Shown here piece after piece: positions 1-9,073 of a stretch of DNA of 60,781 nt. Every line of letters starts with the position of its first letter. Position 1 is the stretch's first letter. The position numbers and the translations under genes were made by a program. The DNA comes from an uncultured Acidimicrobiales bacterium (lineage in GTDB: Bacteria; Actinomycetota; Acidimicrobiia; Acidimicrobiales; UBA10347). The DNA is taken from the NCBI GenBank assembly GCA_937941245.1, contig CALDYC010000092.1, positions 1 through 60,781 of the forward strand, given 5' to 3'. The notes beneath the pieces were generated by a model. That model worked only from the letters and a program-made list of their open reading frames with translations, was not told where the DNA came from and did no database searches.

Positions 1-3
1 CGC

Positions 4-89
4 GACCGGAACTGGGCTGACCGGAACTGGGCTCAGCGGCACTGGGCTCAGCGGTATTGGGCTCAGCGGCACTGTCGTCACCGGAACAG
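4..89. repeat. 15-nt tandem repeat, about 5 imperfect units (GACCGGAACTGGGCT / CAGCGGCACTGGGCT)
   Basis: Units begin at 4, 19, 34, 49, 64 and a degenerate one at 79. Confidence 0.9.
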
Positions 90-224
90 GCACGGCTGAG
101 TTGGGTGGTTCGCCAGTTTCGACAGCAGGTGTCAGTGATGAGCTTCGACAACCCGAACCGGTCGTGGCAACGACAATTAGGGCGCACACGGCAACGCGTC
201 GTAACGGACGCTTGGGTCGCGGCA

Positions 225-1430
225 TTAGGCCGGCTGGGCTGCGGCTGGTTCGTCGGCGACGCCCAGCAGCATCGTCCAACCGACGCCGCCGAGAACCATG
301 GCGAACAACGAACCGGCCCAATAGTCAATCTCGTCGATCAAGAACCCGGCACCCGCTGGACCGAGCAGGCTGCCGAAGGCCGCAGCCGTGTACCACGCTC
401 CGAGGACCCCGCCAAGACCCTTCAGCCCGAACTGGCTTGCTGCTACCGCAGGACTGAGCGAGATGAAGCCTCCGTACGCGGTGCCGAAGACGAGCACGAA
501 CACGACAAGCACCGGATACGACGTGCCCGAGAGCAACCACAACAGCTGACTTGCGGCCATGGTGAAAAAGCAGACCCGAAACAGGCGGTTGGCTCCGACC
601 TTCTCGGCGAGATAGCCGAGCGCCAGACGACCGATGATGCTGGCGCCGCCGATCAGACCAACCAGGATCGCAGATGCAACGTCGCTGTGGCCACGATAAT
701 CGGCGTAGGGCGCGATGAAGACGAACGGAATGAAGAGTGCAAAGGACATGAACACGGTGGACAGATACAGCCGACGAAAAGTCGGGTCTGCCAGAAGGTC
801 ACCGAGTCGTCGCCGTTGCGGAGCCGGCTCGCTTGCGGGTCCCGGTTCGACGACCATCGCCACCGCGACGAGTGCAAGCGCTCCGCCCACCGCGTAGATG
901 ACGTAGGCGCTCCGCCACGATGTGGCGTCGATCAGCAGTGCCGAGGCTGGTGCCGCGATGAGCGTGCCAAGACCAATGCCAGCAACCGCGACCCCCATGG
1001 CTAACGACCGTCGACGTTCGAACCACCCGCTAACCACAGCAACCATCGGCACATAGCCGCAGGCAATCGCTAGCCCAACACCGGCTCCATAGGCCACATA
1101 GGCCAAGGCGATGTGGGGCACAACCGTTGTAATCAGCAGCCCCGACGCAAGCGACGCCGCGCCGACGAGTGCAACCGGCCTGGGGCCAATCCGATCGGCG
1201 AGACCCCCGGTGTGAGGGGCCAGCACGAAGCTCAAGCTGATCGTCACGCCAAACACGATCGCTGTTGCGCCGCTGCCTGCATCGAAGTCTTCGGTGATCG
1301 ATTCGAAAAATACACCGAAGCTGTAGCCGACCCCGAACACCGTAAACATCGACAACGCGGCCGCTGCGGTCATCAACCAGCTTCGCCGAGAGTCCAACGC
1401 GCCGTCGGTAGGTGATTCGACGGCAGGCAC
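225..1430 (-). CDS. MFS transporter
   Basis: 401 aa, about 12 hydrophobic segments, MFS-like loops (GGLADRIGPRPVALVGA); GTG start at 1430. Confidence 0.88.
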   Translation of the reverse strand: MPAVESPTDGALDSRRSWLMTAAAALSMFTVFGVGYSFGVFFESITEDFDAGSGATAIVFGVTISLSFVLAPHTGGLADRIGPRPVALVGAASLASGLLITTVVPHIALAYVAYGAGVGLAIACGYVPMVAVVSGWFERRRSLAMGVAVAGIGLGTLIAAPASALLIDATSWRSAYVIYAVGGALALVAVAMVVEPGPASEPAPQRRRLGDLLADPTFRRLYLSTVFMSFALFIPFVFIAPYADYRGHSDVASAILVGLIGGASIIGRLALGYLAEKVGANRLFRVCFFTMAASQLLWLLSGTSYPVLVVFVLVFGTAYGGFISLSPAVAASQFGLKGLGGVLGAWYTAAAFGSLLGPAGAGFLIDEIDYWAGSLFAMVLGGVGWTMLLGVADEPAAAQPA

Positions 1431-1533
1431 TGGCCAAACGTAGCGTCGGAAGAACCCTGCGCTTTAGTCGTAACGCTCTCGTGCCAGCAGGGGTCGACGT
1501 CAGCAGGCTGGGACGACGTCCTACGATCCTCGC

Positions 1534-2640
1534 ATGCGCAACGGGTTCGGTGTGCTGCGAATCGCAGCGCTCGTGGTTTGCCTGTGTGTTCTGGGGGCAT
1601 CTTGTCGAGCTTCGGTCAACGATGGACGCGCGGCAGATGAGACGCACAAGAGCCCAGGCACAGCGGCCGAACGTGACACCGACACTGCGTTGCAAAACCC
1701 CGGCGTGGCACCCCCACCTGCAGCGCAGACCCCTGCGCCGACGTTGGCTGTCGCGCCCACTCCTGCGGCTCTTGCGGCCACATCCATCCCGACTGCTGCT
1801 CCTAGCCCCACGGCTACGTCAACGCCGGCCGTCACGCCAACGGCTACACCAACGGTTGCGCCGACACACGTTCCGATGCCGACCCCGTCGCCAACACCCC
1901 TCGTGCCCGTCCCCAGGCCCGGTCTGGCGGATCAGGTCATCTCCCCGTCGTCGCGAGTTCCGATCGCTGCGTTCCGCGTCGTCGACGATCGCCTGGAGAG
2001 TTTTGGCGTGGCTGACGCTCTGGTCGATGAAGGTGAGCGGATCTGGGCGCGGTTCGTGGCAATCGTTCCGCCAGAGCGCCGCCAGTCGGTCACGGTCCTG
2101 TTCCTGTGGGACAACCTCAGGGGCGGGGCGAGCGTGATTCGGCACTGGAATCTCGATGAGTGGCAGCTCAGCGTGGACCGGGCAGTGACCGCCGAGGCGC
2201 TCGACGAGCTTCTTCTGCACGAGTTCGCCCACATGCTCACCCTCAATCTTGATGAGATGAGTGTGGTTGCCGATACGGCGGCGTGCGCCACCGTGATGGT
2301 CGGAAGCGCATGCGCGCACTCCGACAGCGTGATTGCAGCGTTTCACGACCGGTTCTGGAGCGAGGAAGTGCGAGCTCTGACGGCGTTCCTCAGCACGTAC
2401 GAGCAGCGACGGCAGTATTTCGAGAGCAACGACACCGACTTCGTGACGGCCTACGCACTCACCAATGTTGCCGAAGACCTCGCTGAAAGCTTCGTCCGAT
2501 TCGTGGTCGATGACTTACCGCCGCCTCAGGTCAGTCCACTGGACACGGTGGTCATGCGCAAGGTCCGGTTTCTTGCGACGCGTTCAGGGCTCATTGAGCT
2601 GCGCCACGACATGCGCCAGAATCTTGGCCTGGGCACTTGA
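1534..2640 (+). CDS. Secreted lipoprotein with Thr/Pro/Ala-rich linker and HExxH putative metallopeptidase domain
   Basis: Signal plus lipobox-like LGASC; low-complexity PTPTAT region; LLLHEFAHMLTLNLDE and downstream EDLAESF. Confidence 0.7.
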   Translation: MRNGFGVLRIAALVVCLCVLGASCRASVNDGRAADETHKSPGTAAERDTDTALQNPGVAPPPAAQTPAPTLAVAPTPAALAATSIPTAAPSPTATSTPAVTPTATPTVAPTHVPMPTPSPTPLVPVPRPGLADQVISPSSRVPIAAFRVVDDRLESFGVADALVDEGERIWARFVAIVPPERRQSVTVLFLWDNLRGGASVIRHWNLDEWQLSVDRAVTAEALDELLLHEFAHMLTLNLDEMSVVADTAACATVMVGSACAHSDSVIAAFHDRFWSEEVRALTAFLSTYEQRRQYFESNDTDFVTAYALTNVAEDLAESFVRFVVDDLPPPQVSPLDTVVMRKVRFLATRSGLIELRHDMRQNLGLGT

Positions 2641-2685
2641 CGAGCCACGATCGCCTCCGAAGTCGAAGCCAGGTGGCGCGCCGCA

Positions 2686-2711
2686 GCCCGACTGCAATCA
2701 CGCAGTCGGGC
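2686..2711. terminator. Perfect hairpin between convergent genes (possible bidirectional terminator)
   Basis: GCCCGACTGC-AATCAC-GCAGTCGGGC: 10-bp perfect stem, 6-nt loop; no U-tract. Confidence 0.6.
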
Positions 2712-2755
2712 CGATTGGTCACGGGGACCGTTTAGGCGAGCAGATCGATGTTTGT

Positions 2756-3427
2756 TCAGCGCCCGCGGCGGCCGCCGAAACTCGATGAGCGATCTTCGGG
2801 ATCGGCAGTGACTCGTTCGGTGATGCGCTCGACCAGTCCATCGAGCCGCTCGTCGACCTCAGCCTGGTCCAATCCGGCCTCTGCGGCCTTGGTCTCGATG
2901 CGCTCGGTTGCCTCGGCGACCAGGGCGTCGATGAGCTCGTCAACGGTCACGCCGTTGGCCTCGGCGACATCGGCAAGTGACATGCCAGCCTTGCGGGCTT
3001 CGGTGATCGCCTCGGCATCGATGCCAAGCACGTCGCTGAGGGCCTGCAGACGATCTGCTCGTCCCTGCTTGGCGGCTCCGCGGTGACTGTGGCGCTCGGC
3101 CGTGCCGTCGGCGATTCGTTCCAGCAGCGCATCGGCTTCGGCTTGAGTCATGTCGCCGGAAGCGACGCGTTCAGCGATACGAGCGGTGGCCCGTTCGAGG
3201 CGCTCTGTCTGGCGTTCTTGAGACGTCTGGCGGTCAGCCTGAGCGCTCACAGTGTCGCTATCGGTCTGTGGCTGTGCAAGCGCATCTGCACTGATAAGGC
3301 CGATCGAACCGCCAAGCGCAAGTAACCCGACCAGACCGGTGGCGATGGCCCTACCGGTTCGGGTGGGGCGACCCGGGGTGTCACCGGTTGTGAGTGCTGA
3401 GGTTTGGTTTGTGGAGTGCGTGCTCAT
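2756..3427 (-). CDS. Secreted alpha-helical hypothetical protein
   Basis: 223 aa; N-terminal hydrophobic segment then charged helical repeats (MTQAEADALLERI, DQAEVDERLDGLVERI); RBS-like AAAGGA before ATG. Confidence 0.65.
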   Translation of the reverse strand: MSTHSTNQTSALTTGDTPGRPTRTGRAIATGLVGLLALGGSIGLISADALAQPQTDSDTVSAQADRQTSQERQTERLERATARIAERVASGDMTQAEADALLERIADGTAERHSHRGAAKQGRADRLQALSDVLGIDAEAITEARKAGMSLADVAEANGVTVDELIDALVAEATERIETKAAEAGLDQAEVDERLDGLVERITERVTADPEDRSSSFGGRRGR

Positions 3428-3592
3428 TGCTGTTCCTTTGAGGTTGTGTTGCCGAGCCGGTGTGGCTTGACAACAACCACTATGAAGACCGGAATCGAGA
3501 GCATCCCATGAGCAACCGCACGGTTTGGCAAGGAGTAGGTAAGGATCGGGAAAGAACCGATTGTCGAACTTTACGTGCGGGCCTGAGGTCGG

Positions 3593-6196
3593 TCAGCGAA
3601 CGGGGAAAAACAGGTGTCCTCGTGCCGCGCCCGCAACGGCGGTGCCGTCGTCAAGCACCGTCAGATATGGGTTGTTTGCCCCGGGGACGTCGATCAGAAT
3701 TGCCGCGTCGAGGTCCGGACGCGACAGGTCCCAGAGCCGAACGCGACCGTCAGCGGCGCTGGATAGCAGCTGATCGTTCGGCATGGGTACCAACGACAGT
3801 ACGGGGCTCCGGTGACCGGTCAGCCGTATCGATTCTCCCGGATTATCAGGAGACCACACGTAGATCCCGTCGGTGCCAGCCGAGGCGATCCGTCCGTCGT
3901 CGAGAGCGGCCACCGCATCGATTGCCGCGACATGGAGCTCGAATGTCAGTCGCTCCGCTGGGTCTGCCGGATCGGTGATCTGAACGATTTTGTCGACGCC
4001 ACCCGACACGATTCGCCCGTCGGACATGGCAGCGAGTGCCGTGACCGCACCGTTGTGACGTTCAAGGGTTGCTGTCTGGTCGACGAAGTCGTGTAACCGC
4101 ACCGTGCCGTCGTTGTGACCAGTGGCGACGCCATCGGCGCCGCGGACTGCGAGCGCGGTCGCATCGGAACCGACGCTTCCGTCAAAGAGCAGTGGCGTTC
4201 CCGGAAGTGGCGAGGTCAGACGCAAGTTGCCGGTTGCATCGAGCGAGACAATCTCGCCCGATGTGGTCGGGGCTGCTCCGACGACGGGGGAGAGGTGTCG
4301 GTGCAGTGTGATTGGTTGCGTGCCGGCCGTTGCGGTACCAAGCACGACTTGGCCATCGAGTCCGCCGCTTACAAAACCGGTGCCGCCAAGCGAGGCAACG
4401 GCTGACACGTTGCGCTCGTGAGGGGCGAAAACCAGAGCTCCGGGTGGGCGTTCGAGGTCCCACACCCGACCGGTGCCGTCGGCGCCAGCGCTGACCAACC
4501 GGCCATCGAGCGTGTTCGCAATACCGGTGATTCTGTCGCCGTGGCCCTCGAGTAGCAGTACGGCGCTTCCGGTCACGAGATCCCACACACGCAACGTGCC
4601 ATCGTCGCCGCCCGAAGCAAGCCGGCCTGGCTCGAACTCGTGGAGCGCTCGAACCGCACCAATGTGGCCAACAAGCACTAAGTCAGGGGTTGCCCCTGGG
4701 ACGGCGGAGCCGATGTGGATGGCGCCTGCGACATCTGCGCTCGCAATGCGACCATCGGCCAACGAGGTCATCGCTGTTACCGGAAGCGGACGTTCGGTGA
4801 CGAGCGAAGACACCGGCGGGGTTACCGTGAGATCCCACAGCTCGATCGCCCCGGAAGCCGTCGCGGTGATCAGTGTCGCGGGGTCGATGGCCGCCATTGC
4901 AGTGACTTCGGTCCCAACTTCGATCGCTACGAACTGCTGCGGCGAGTCGGTCTCAAAGATACGAACCTCGCCGTTGACCGAAGCGACCGCCACGGTGTTC
5001 GCGTCGAGGGCGGTGAGCGCCGAGATCGCCACGGGATGAATACGCAGGGTCTGTGGGGTCGACGATTCGTCGGAGAGGTCAATGATCGCAATGCCCCCTG
5101 ATTGGTCTCCCATGACCATGATGTCGCCGTCGGTTCGGGTCAAAGCGGTCAGTGGCGACGCGACATTCAATACATCGGGTTGGGCCAATGTGACTTCACG
5201 ACCCCAGTTGACGAGACGCTGGTCTTCGCCTGAGGTCAATACCCGGCCATCGAGTGCGACGACAACGCCGGTTAGTCCCGCGGTGTGGCCGTTGAGTACG
5301 GCTCGATTGGCGGGGCTGACGTTGTAGGTCGAAGCGGTGATCGCCGTGGTGCCCGCGTTGAGCACGGTGTCGGTATCGGCCCAGTACCCGTCGGCCGGTG
5401 TCGGCACTGGCGTCGCGACGATCTCGGCGGCCACGGTTGGATCGACGGCGACCGCTTGAGTGTCGGTGCCGGCACCGCTTGCTGCGGTGTCGGTTGCTGC
5501 AGTCTCGTTTTCGGGGGTGCTGGTTGCTGGAGCTGCTACTGCGTCCTCAGAGGTCGGAACTGCAACGACATCAGTCTCGAGGCTGGTGTCGGCGTCGTTA
5601 GACCGAGCGAACAGGAACCAGGCGCCGGCAGCGAGGGCGCCAAGCACTAGCAGCCCGGCGACCACGCCGACCCACAACATTGGTGAGCGCTCAGGGCCGT
5701 GGAGACGAAGGGTGTCCTCTTCGTCGACCTTGTCGCTTCCGAGGAACGTTGGTGTGGCGATCTCGTTTACTTGGGCGGCTGGCGCAGCGTGCGCCAGAGA
5801 CGCAGCTTGTCGATCAGGTGGGTTCGCCTGCTGAGTCGATATGGCGAAACCGACTGGTGAAGTTGCTGTTGGGGGATCGACAGGGGGAGCTGTGGCTGTC
5901 GGAGCTGTGGCTGTCGGCGGTGTGGGGGGCGGGGGTGTGTGGGTCGACGGTGTGGGGATGGTGTCAAACCAATTACGAGTGACGTTCAGCAGCAGCGATG
6001 CGCGCTCAGAGCGGTCAGCCCCGAGCTGGCCCCGAAGCACGTCGAGATCAGTTTGGGTTAGCGAAGCAATGTCACGCTCGGCCAGAGCGGAGCGTTCTAG
6101 CGCAGACCCAATAACTCGGACTTCTTGTTGGGTCTCGGGGCTGAGCTGTTCTTGATGTTCAGCGGCCCATCGTTGCAGGGCGGCAGGTACGAGCAC
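3593..6196 (-). CDS. Single-pass membrane protein with about 13 extracytoplasmic WD40-type repeats
   Basis: TM segment MLWVGVVAGLLVLGALAAGAWFLF; repeats such as GHIGAVRALHEFEPGRLASGGDDGTLRVWDL. Confidence 0.85.
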   Translation of the reverse strand: MLVPAALQRWAAEHQEQLSPETQQEVRVIGSALERSALAERDIASLTQTDLDVLRGQLGADRSERASLLLNVTRNWFDTIPTPSTHTPPPPTPPTATAPTATAPPVDPPTATSPVGFAISTQQANPPDRQAASLAHAAPAAQVNEIATPTFLGSDKVDEEDTLRLHGPERSPMLWVGVVAGLLVLGALAAGAWFLFARSNDADTSLETDVVAVPTSEDAVAAPATSTPENETAATDTAASGAGTDTQAVAVDPTVAAEIVATPVPTPADGYWADTDTVLNAGTTAITASTYNVSPANRAVLNGHTAGLTGVVVALDGRVLTSGEDQRLVNWGREVTLAQPDVLNVASPLTALTRTDGDIMVMGDQSGGIAIIDLSDESSTPQTLRIHPVAISALTALDANTVAVASVNGEVRIFETDSPQQFVAIEVGTEVTAMAAIDPATLITATASGAIELWDLTVTPPVSSLVTERPLPVTAMTSLADGRIASADVAGAIHIGSAVPGATPDLVLVGHIGAVRALHEFEPGRLASGGDDGTLRVWDLVTGSAVLLLEGHGDRITGIANTLDGRLVSAGADGTGRVWDLERPPGALVFAPHERNVSAVASLGGTGFVSGGLDGQVVLGTATAGTQPITLHRHLSPVVGAAPTTSGEIVSLDATGNLRLTSPLPGTPLLFDGSVGSDATALAVRGADGVATGHNDGTVRLHDFVDQTATLERHNGAVTALAAMSDGRIVSGGVDKIVQITDPADPAERLTFELHVAAIDAVAALDDGRIASAGTDGIYVWSPDNPGESIRLTGHRSPVLSLVPMPNDQLLSSAADGRVRLWDLSRPDLDAAILIDVPGANNPYLTVLDDGTAVAGAARGHLFFPVR
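5886..5915. repeat. Perfect 15-nt tandem duplication in WD40-protein linker (TATAP x2)
   Basis: ggagctgtggctgtc at 5886-5900 and 5901-5915. Confidence 0.9.
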
Positions 6197-6290
6197 GACT
6201 GTCTCCGGGCGGCTTTGTGGCGGCTAGGGCTTTGGGGCGACTAGGTAGTCTCGCAGCTCCTGGGTTACTTCTGGTGTATAGGGTCTGGTC

Positions 6291-7304
6291 ATGTCCGAGG
6301 TGCCGCTGCCGACAGTGCACGAATCTGTTCGTTGTGCTGCGTTCGCTCGATCCAATCAGATTCGACCAACTGGCTCGGGGCTGCGCCTGGACCGCATCGT
6401 TACGATCGCAGCGCCGCTTCCATGGCCAAAGCCTGCGCTCAAGCACGAGCTGCTCCATGCGATGAGCGCTCCGCTCACGGCCAGTTCGGTTTCGACCAGG
6501 TTGTTCGCGGTCGAACCAGCACCACGGGGCGACACGTCGGCCGGCTCGGCTACCGATTCGGTCCACGCTGGTGTGTTCAGCGCTGAGGTGCAGGTGTACG
6601 ACCGGCTTGGCGTGGGGGCGGTTCAATCCGACCGATCTGTGCGCGCGACCTCGGCCACAGAGCTACATCAAGCCCTTGCCGACAGGGCCGAGTCCATTGC
6701 CGCGTCGCCTCTTGGCGATGTTGATGGAGCTTCGTCGATGTTGGGGCGTTCGACGTTGTTGATCTGCACCCAGGGCAACCACGATGACTGCTGCGGAGTC
6801 CACGGGGTCGCGCTGGCCGATGCGGTGCAGTCCGACCCGGCGCTGTCCGCTCATGTGTCGGTCCGGCGGGTTAGCCACACCGGAGGACATCGATTTGCGC
6901 CGACGCTCATCGAACTTCCGAGCGGCCGGATGTGGGCGTTCGCCGACGTGGCGCTGATACGTCGGCTCGTCGATGCAGCGCCAACGCCTGACGATTTGCG
7001 TGAACGCTGCCGAGGCTGGTGGGGCACCTCACCCGGTCCGAAGCAAGTGGCCGAGATCGAAGCACGAGCCGCGTTCGGATCTCCATTTGTGCAATCTCCT
7101 TTGATCGATGCCGGGCCCCCTGACGAGCCGATTCGGGTCACGCACGGTTCAGATGTGTGGGACGTTGCGGTAGAGGTCGGGCGAGAGGTGCCGATCATTG
7201 CATGCGGCACACCTGGCGGCATGCCGGTCAAGTCAGGACGCGAGTTTCGGGCAACGATCGTGGCAACCGCGTCGCATTCGCCAACCCACCGATCGCAGCT
7301 GTGA
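6291..7304 (+). CDS. Sucrase/ferredoxin-like family protein
   Basis: LLICTQGNHDDCCGVHGVALADAV and HTGGHRFAPTLIELPSGRMWAF match the thioredoxin-like ferredoxin family. Confidence 0.8.
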   Translation: MSEVPLPTVHESVRCAAFARSNQIRPTGSGLRLDRIVTIAAPLPWPKPALKHELLHAMSAPLTASSVSTRLFAVEPAPRGDTSAGSATDSVHAGVFSAEVQVYDRLGVGAVQSDRSVRATSATELHQALADRAESIAASPLGDVDGASSMLGRSTLLICTQGNHDDCCGVHGVALADAVQSDPALSAHVSVRRVSHTGGHRFAPTLIELPSGRMWAFADVALIRRLVDAAPTPDDLRERCRGWWGTSPGPKQVAEIEARAAFGSPFVQSPLIDAGPPDEPIRVTHGSDVWDVAVEVGREVPIIACGTPGGMPVKSGREFRATIVATASHSPTHRSQL

Positions 7305-7394
7305 TCGGGGAACACTCGATGCGCACGCAAGCCGGGGCAGAAAGCGAACGACACAGCGGTATCAGAGGCCGAAAGACGACCCCGAAGGAACCAT

Positions 7395-8255
7395 ATGCAC
7401 GACGATGAACACAGCGATGCGCCCGGTTCTGAGCCGAGCCATCAGCCCCATGTTGGTGAGACGGTTGCGCTGAGCCCAACTGAAGCCCGCGTTATGGGGT
7501 GTCTGGTCGAGAAGCAGTTCTTGACTCCTGATATCTATCCGATGACGACAAATGCGCTTGTCGCGGCATGCAATCAGAAGACGAACCGAGAACCCGTGGT
7601 GGCCTTCGACGCGGTCGTGGTTGACCAAGCCCTTATGGCACTGCGCCAACGCAAGCTGGTTCGCATGGTGCACACGCCTGGCGCTCGTTCGACAAAGCAC
7701 CGTCACACGCTTGATGAAGCGCTCAACCTGGACAAGGGTGAACTCGCACTGTTGTCGGTCTTGCTGCTTCGCGGAGCCCAAACCGTCGGCGAGCTTCGGG
7801 GGCGCACCGAACGCCATCACGGCTTCGAATCGCTCGAATCGACCGACGCGTGCCTGCGACGATTGGCCGGCCGGCAACAGCCCCTCGTGGTCGAACGTGA
7901 ACGTGAGCCAGGCCACAAGGAACGTCGATGGATGCATCTGATCGACGACGGGTCTGAGCCGACCCAGCCAGACGAGTCCACACCCGCAGAACCGGGTTTC
8001 TCAGCGGTTCAGGCCGCGACTGATCTGCCTGCAGACGGTTCGCCCAGTTCTGTTGTCCGATCCGCTCCGGACCATGGGGGTGCGCTATCGGCACCGCATC
8101 CAGACGTTTCGGCCGCACAGAACTCGGGCCGAACCGATACCGCTTCTGCCGATTCGACGAGCCTGCACGCTCGGGTTGAGGTACTCGAAGCGCAGCTCGC
8201 GGCACTGGCCAGCGAGCTGACCGAGCTTCGTTCTTCGCTCGGAGAATCGCTCTGA
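7395..8255 (+). CDS. YceH (DUF480) family protein with C-terminal coiled coil
   Basis: LSPTEARVMGCLVEKQFLTPDIYPMTTNALVAACNQKTNREPV is the YceH signature. Confidence 0.88.
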   Translation: MHDDEHSDAPGSEPSHQPHVGETVALSPTEARVMGCLVEKQFLTPDIYPMTTNALVAACNQKTNREPVVAFDAVVVDQALMALRQRKLVRMVHTPGARSTKHRHTLDEALNLDKGELALLSVLLLRGAQTVGELRGRTERHHGFESLESTDACLRRLAGRQQPLVVEREREPGHKERRWMHLIDDGSEPTQPDESTPAEPGFSAVQAATDLPADGSPSSVVRSAPDHGGALSAPHPDVSAAQNSGRTDTASADSTSLHARVEVLEAQLAALASELTELRSSLGESL

Positions 8256-8260
8256 ACGCC

Positions 8261-8330
8261 ACGCCTGATACAGCTCCTACGCCTGACACAGCTTCTACGC
8301 CTGAGACAGCTCCTACGCCTGATTCGTCCG
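8261..8330. repeat. 18-nt tandem repeat (ACGCCTGATACAGCTCCT-like) 5' of thiN
   Basis: Units at 8261, 8279, 8297 and partial at 8315; in the thiN frame reads TPDTAP TPDTAS TPETAP TPDSSG. Confidence 0.92.
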
Positions 8331-8332
8331 GA

Positions 8333-9004
8333 ATGGATCGGACCTCGCTGACGGCGGCCATCGTGGCAGCGGGCGAGCTACCCGAAGCGGGCCATGACGT
8401 GGTGCGACCCGTGCTCGCTTCGGCGGATCTGGTCGTGGCCGTCGACGGTGGGCTCGACCATTGTCGAACTCTCGAAGTGCAGGCCGATGTGGTCGTTGGG
8501 GACTTCGACAGCGTGTCAGAGGGCGCCATCGCTCAGGCTGAGGGCGCTGGTGCAACCATCGTCTGTCATCCCGTTGCAAAGGACGAAACAGATCTCGAGC
8601 TGGCGATAGCGGTCGCGCTCGCGCGAGGCGCAACGGCGATTGTTGCGGTAGCCGTGTTTGGCGGGCGACTCGACCACGAGCTCGGTGCTCTTGCGGTGCT
8701 GGCACGTAGCCATCTCGGCCACGTCGACGTTTCGGCCGTCGATGGGGTGCGCACGGTGCACATCGTCCACGGCGGGTCGACCCTCGACCTCAACGTCGAA
8801 GCATCGACGACCGTGTCGCTTGTTCCGTGGGCTGGCGACGCCGAGGGCGTGACGACAACTGGCCTGGCGTGGACACTCGATGACGAACTACTTGCTTCGG
8901 GGCAAGCTCGCGGAATCAGCAATGTGGCGGTCGACGCAACGCAACACATTTCGGTCGGTGCCGGCACTGTGCTTGTCGTCGTAGATCGGTCCGAAACCGC
9001 GTAG
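8333..9004 (+). CDS. thiN: Thiamine pyrophosphokinase
   Basis: AVDGGLDHCRTL, DVVVGDFDSVSE, KDETDLELAI, GGRLDHELGAL motifs. Confidence 0.88.
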   Translation: MDRTSLTAAIVAAGELPEAGHDVVRPVLASADLVVAVDGGLDHCRTLEVQADVVVGDFDSVSEGAIAQAEGAGATIVCHPVAKDETDLELAIAVALARGATAIVAVAVFGGRLDHELGALAVLARSHLGHVDVSAVDGVRTVHIVHGGSTLDLNVEASTTVSLVPWAGDAEGVTTTGLAWTLDDELLASGQARGISNVAVDATQHISVGAGTVLVVVDRSETA

Positions 9005-9020
9005 ATCGGTCCGAAACCGC
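8981..9020. repeat. Perfect 20-nt tandem duplication at the 3' end of thiN
   Basis: gtagatcggtccgaaaccgc at 8981-9000 and 9001-9020. Confidence 0.97.
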
Positions 9021-9073
9021 ATCGTCAAACTGAGGTTGTGTCGCACCGGACTATGCCCGCATCGGGCGAGGGG

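Noticed and set aside
1-457. Frame-2 open stretch starting in the 15-nt repeats, possible C-terminus of a gene entering from the left
   Set aside because: Overlaps more than 200 bp of the MFS gene antisense and becomes Arg-rich; cannot be supported without upstream sequence.
57-1004. 315-aa plus-strand ORF opposite the MFS gene
   Set aside because: Antisense shadow ORF of a clear membrane-protein gene; composition is R/E/D-rich with no domain.
9055-9067. GCCCG-CAT-CGGGC terminator after thiN
   Set aside because: Only 5-bp stem with 3-nt loop and no U-tract; too weak in GC-rich DNA.
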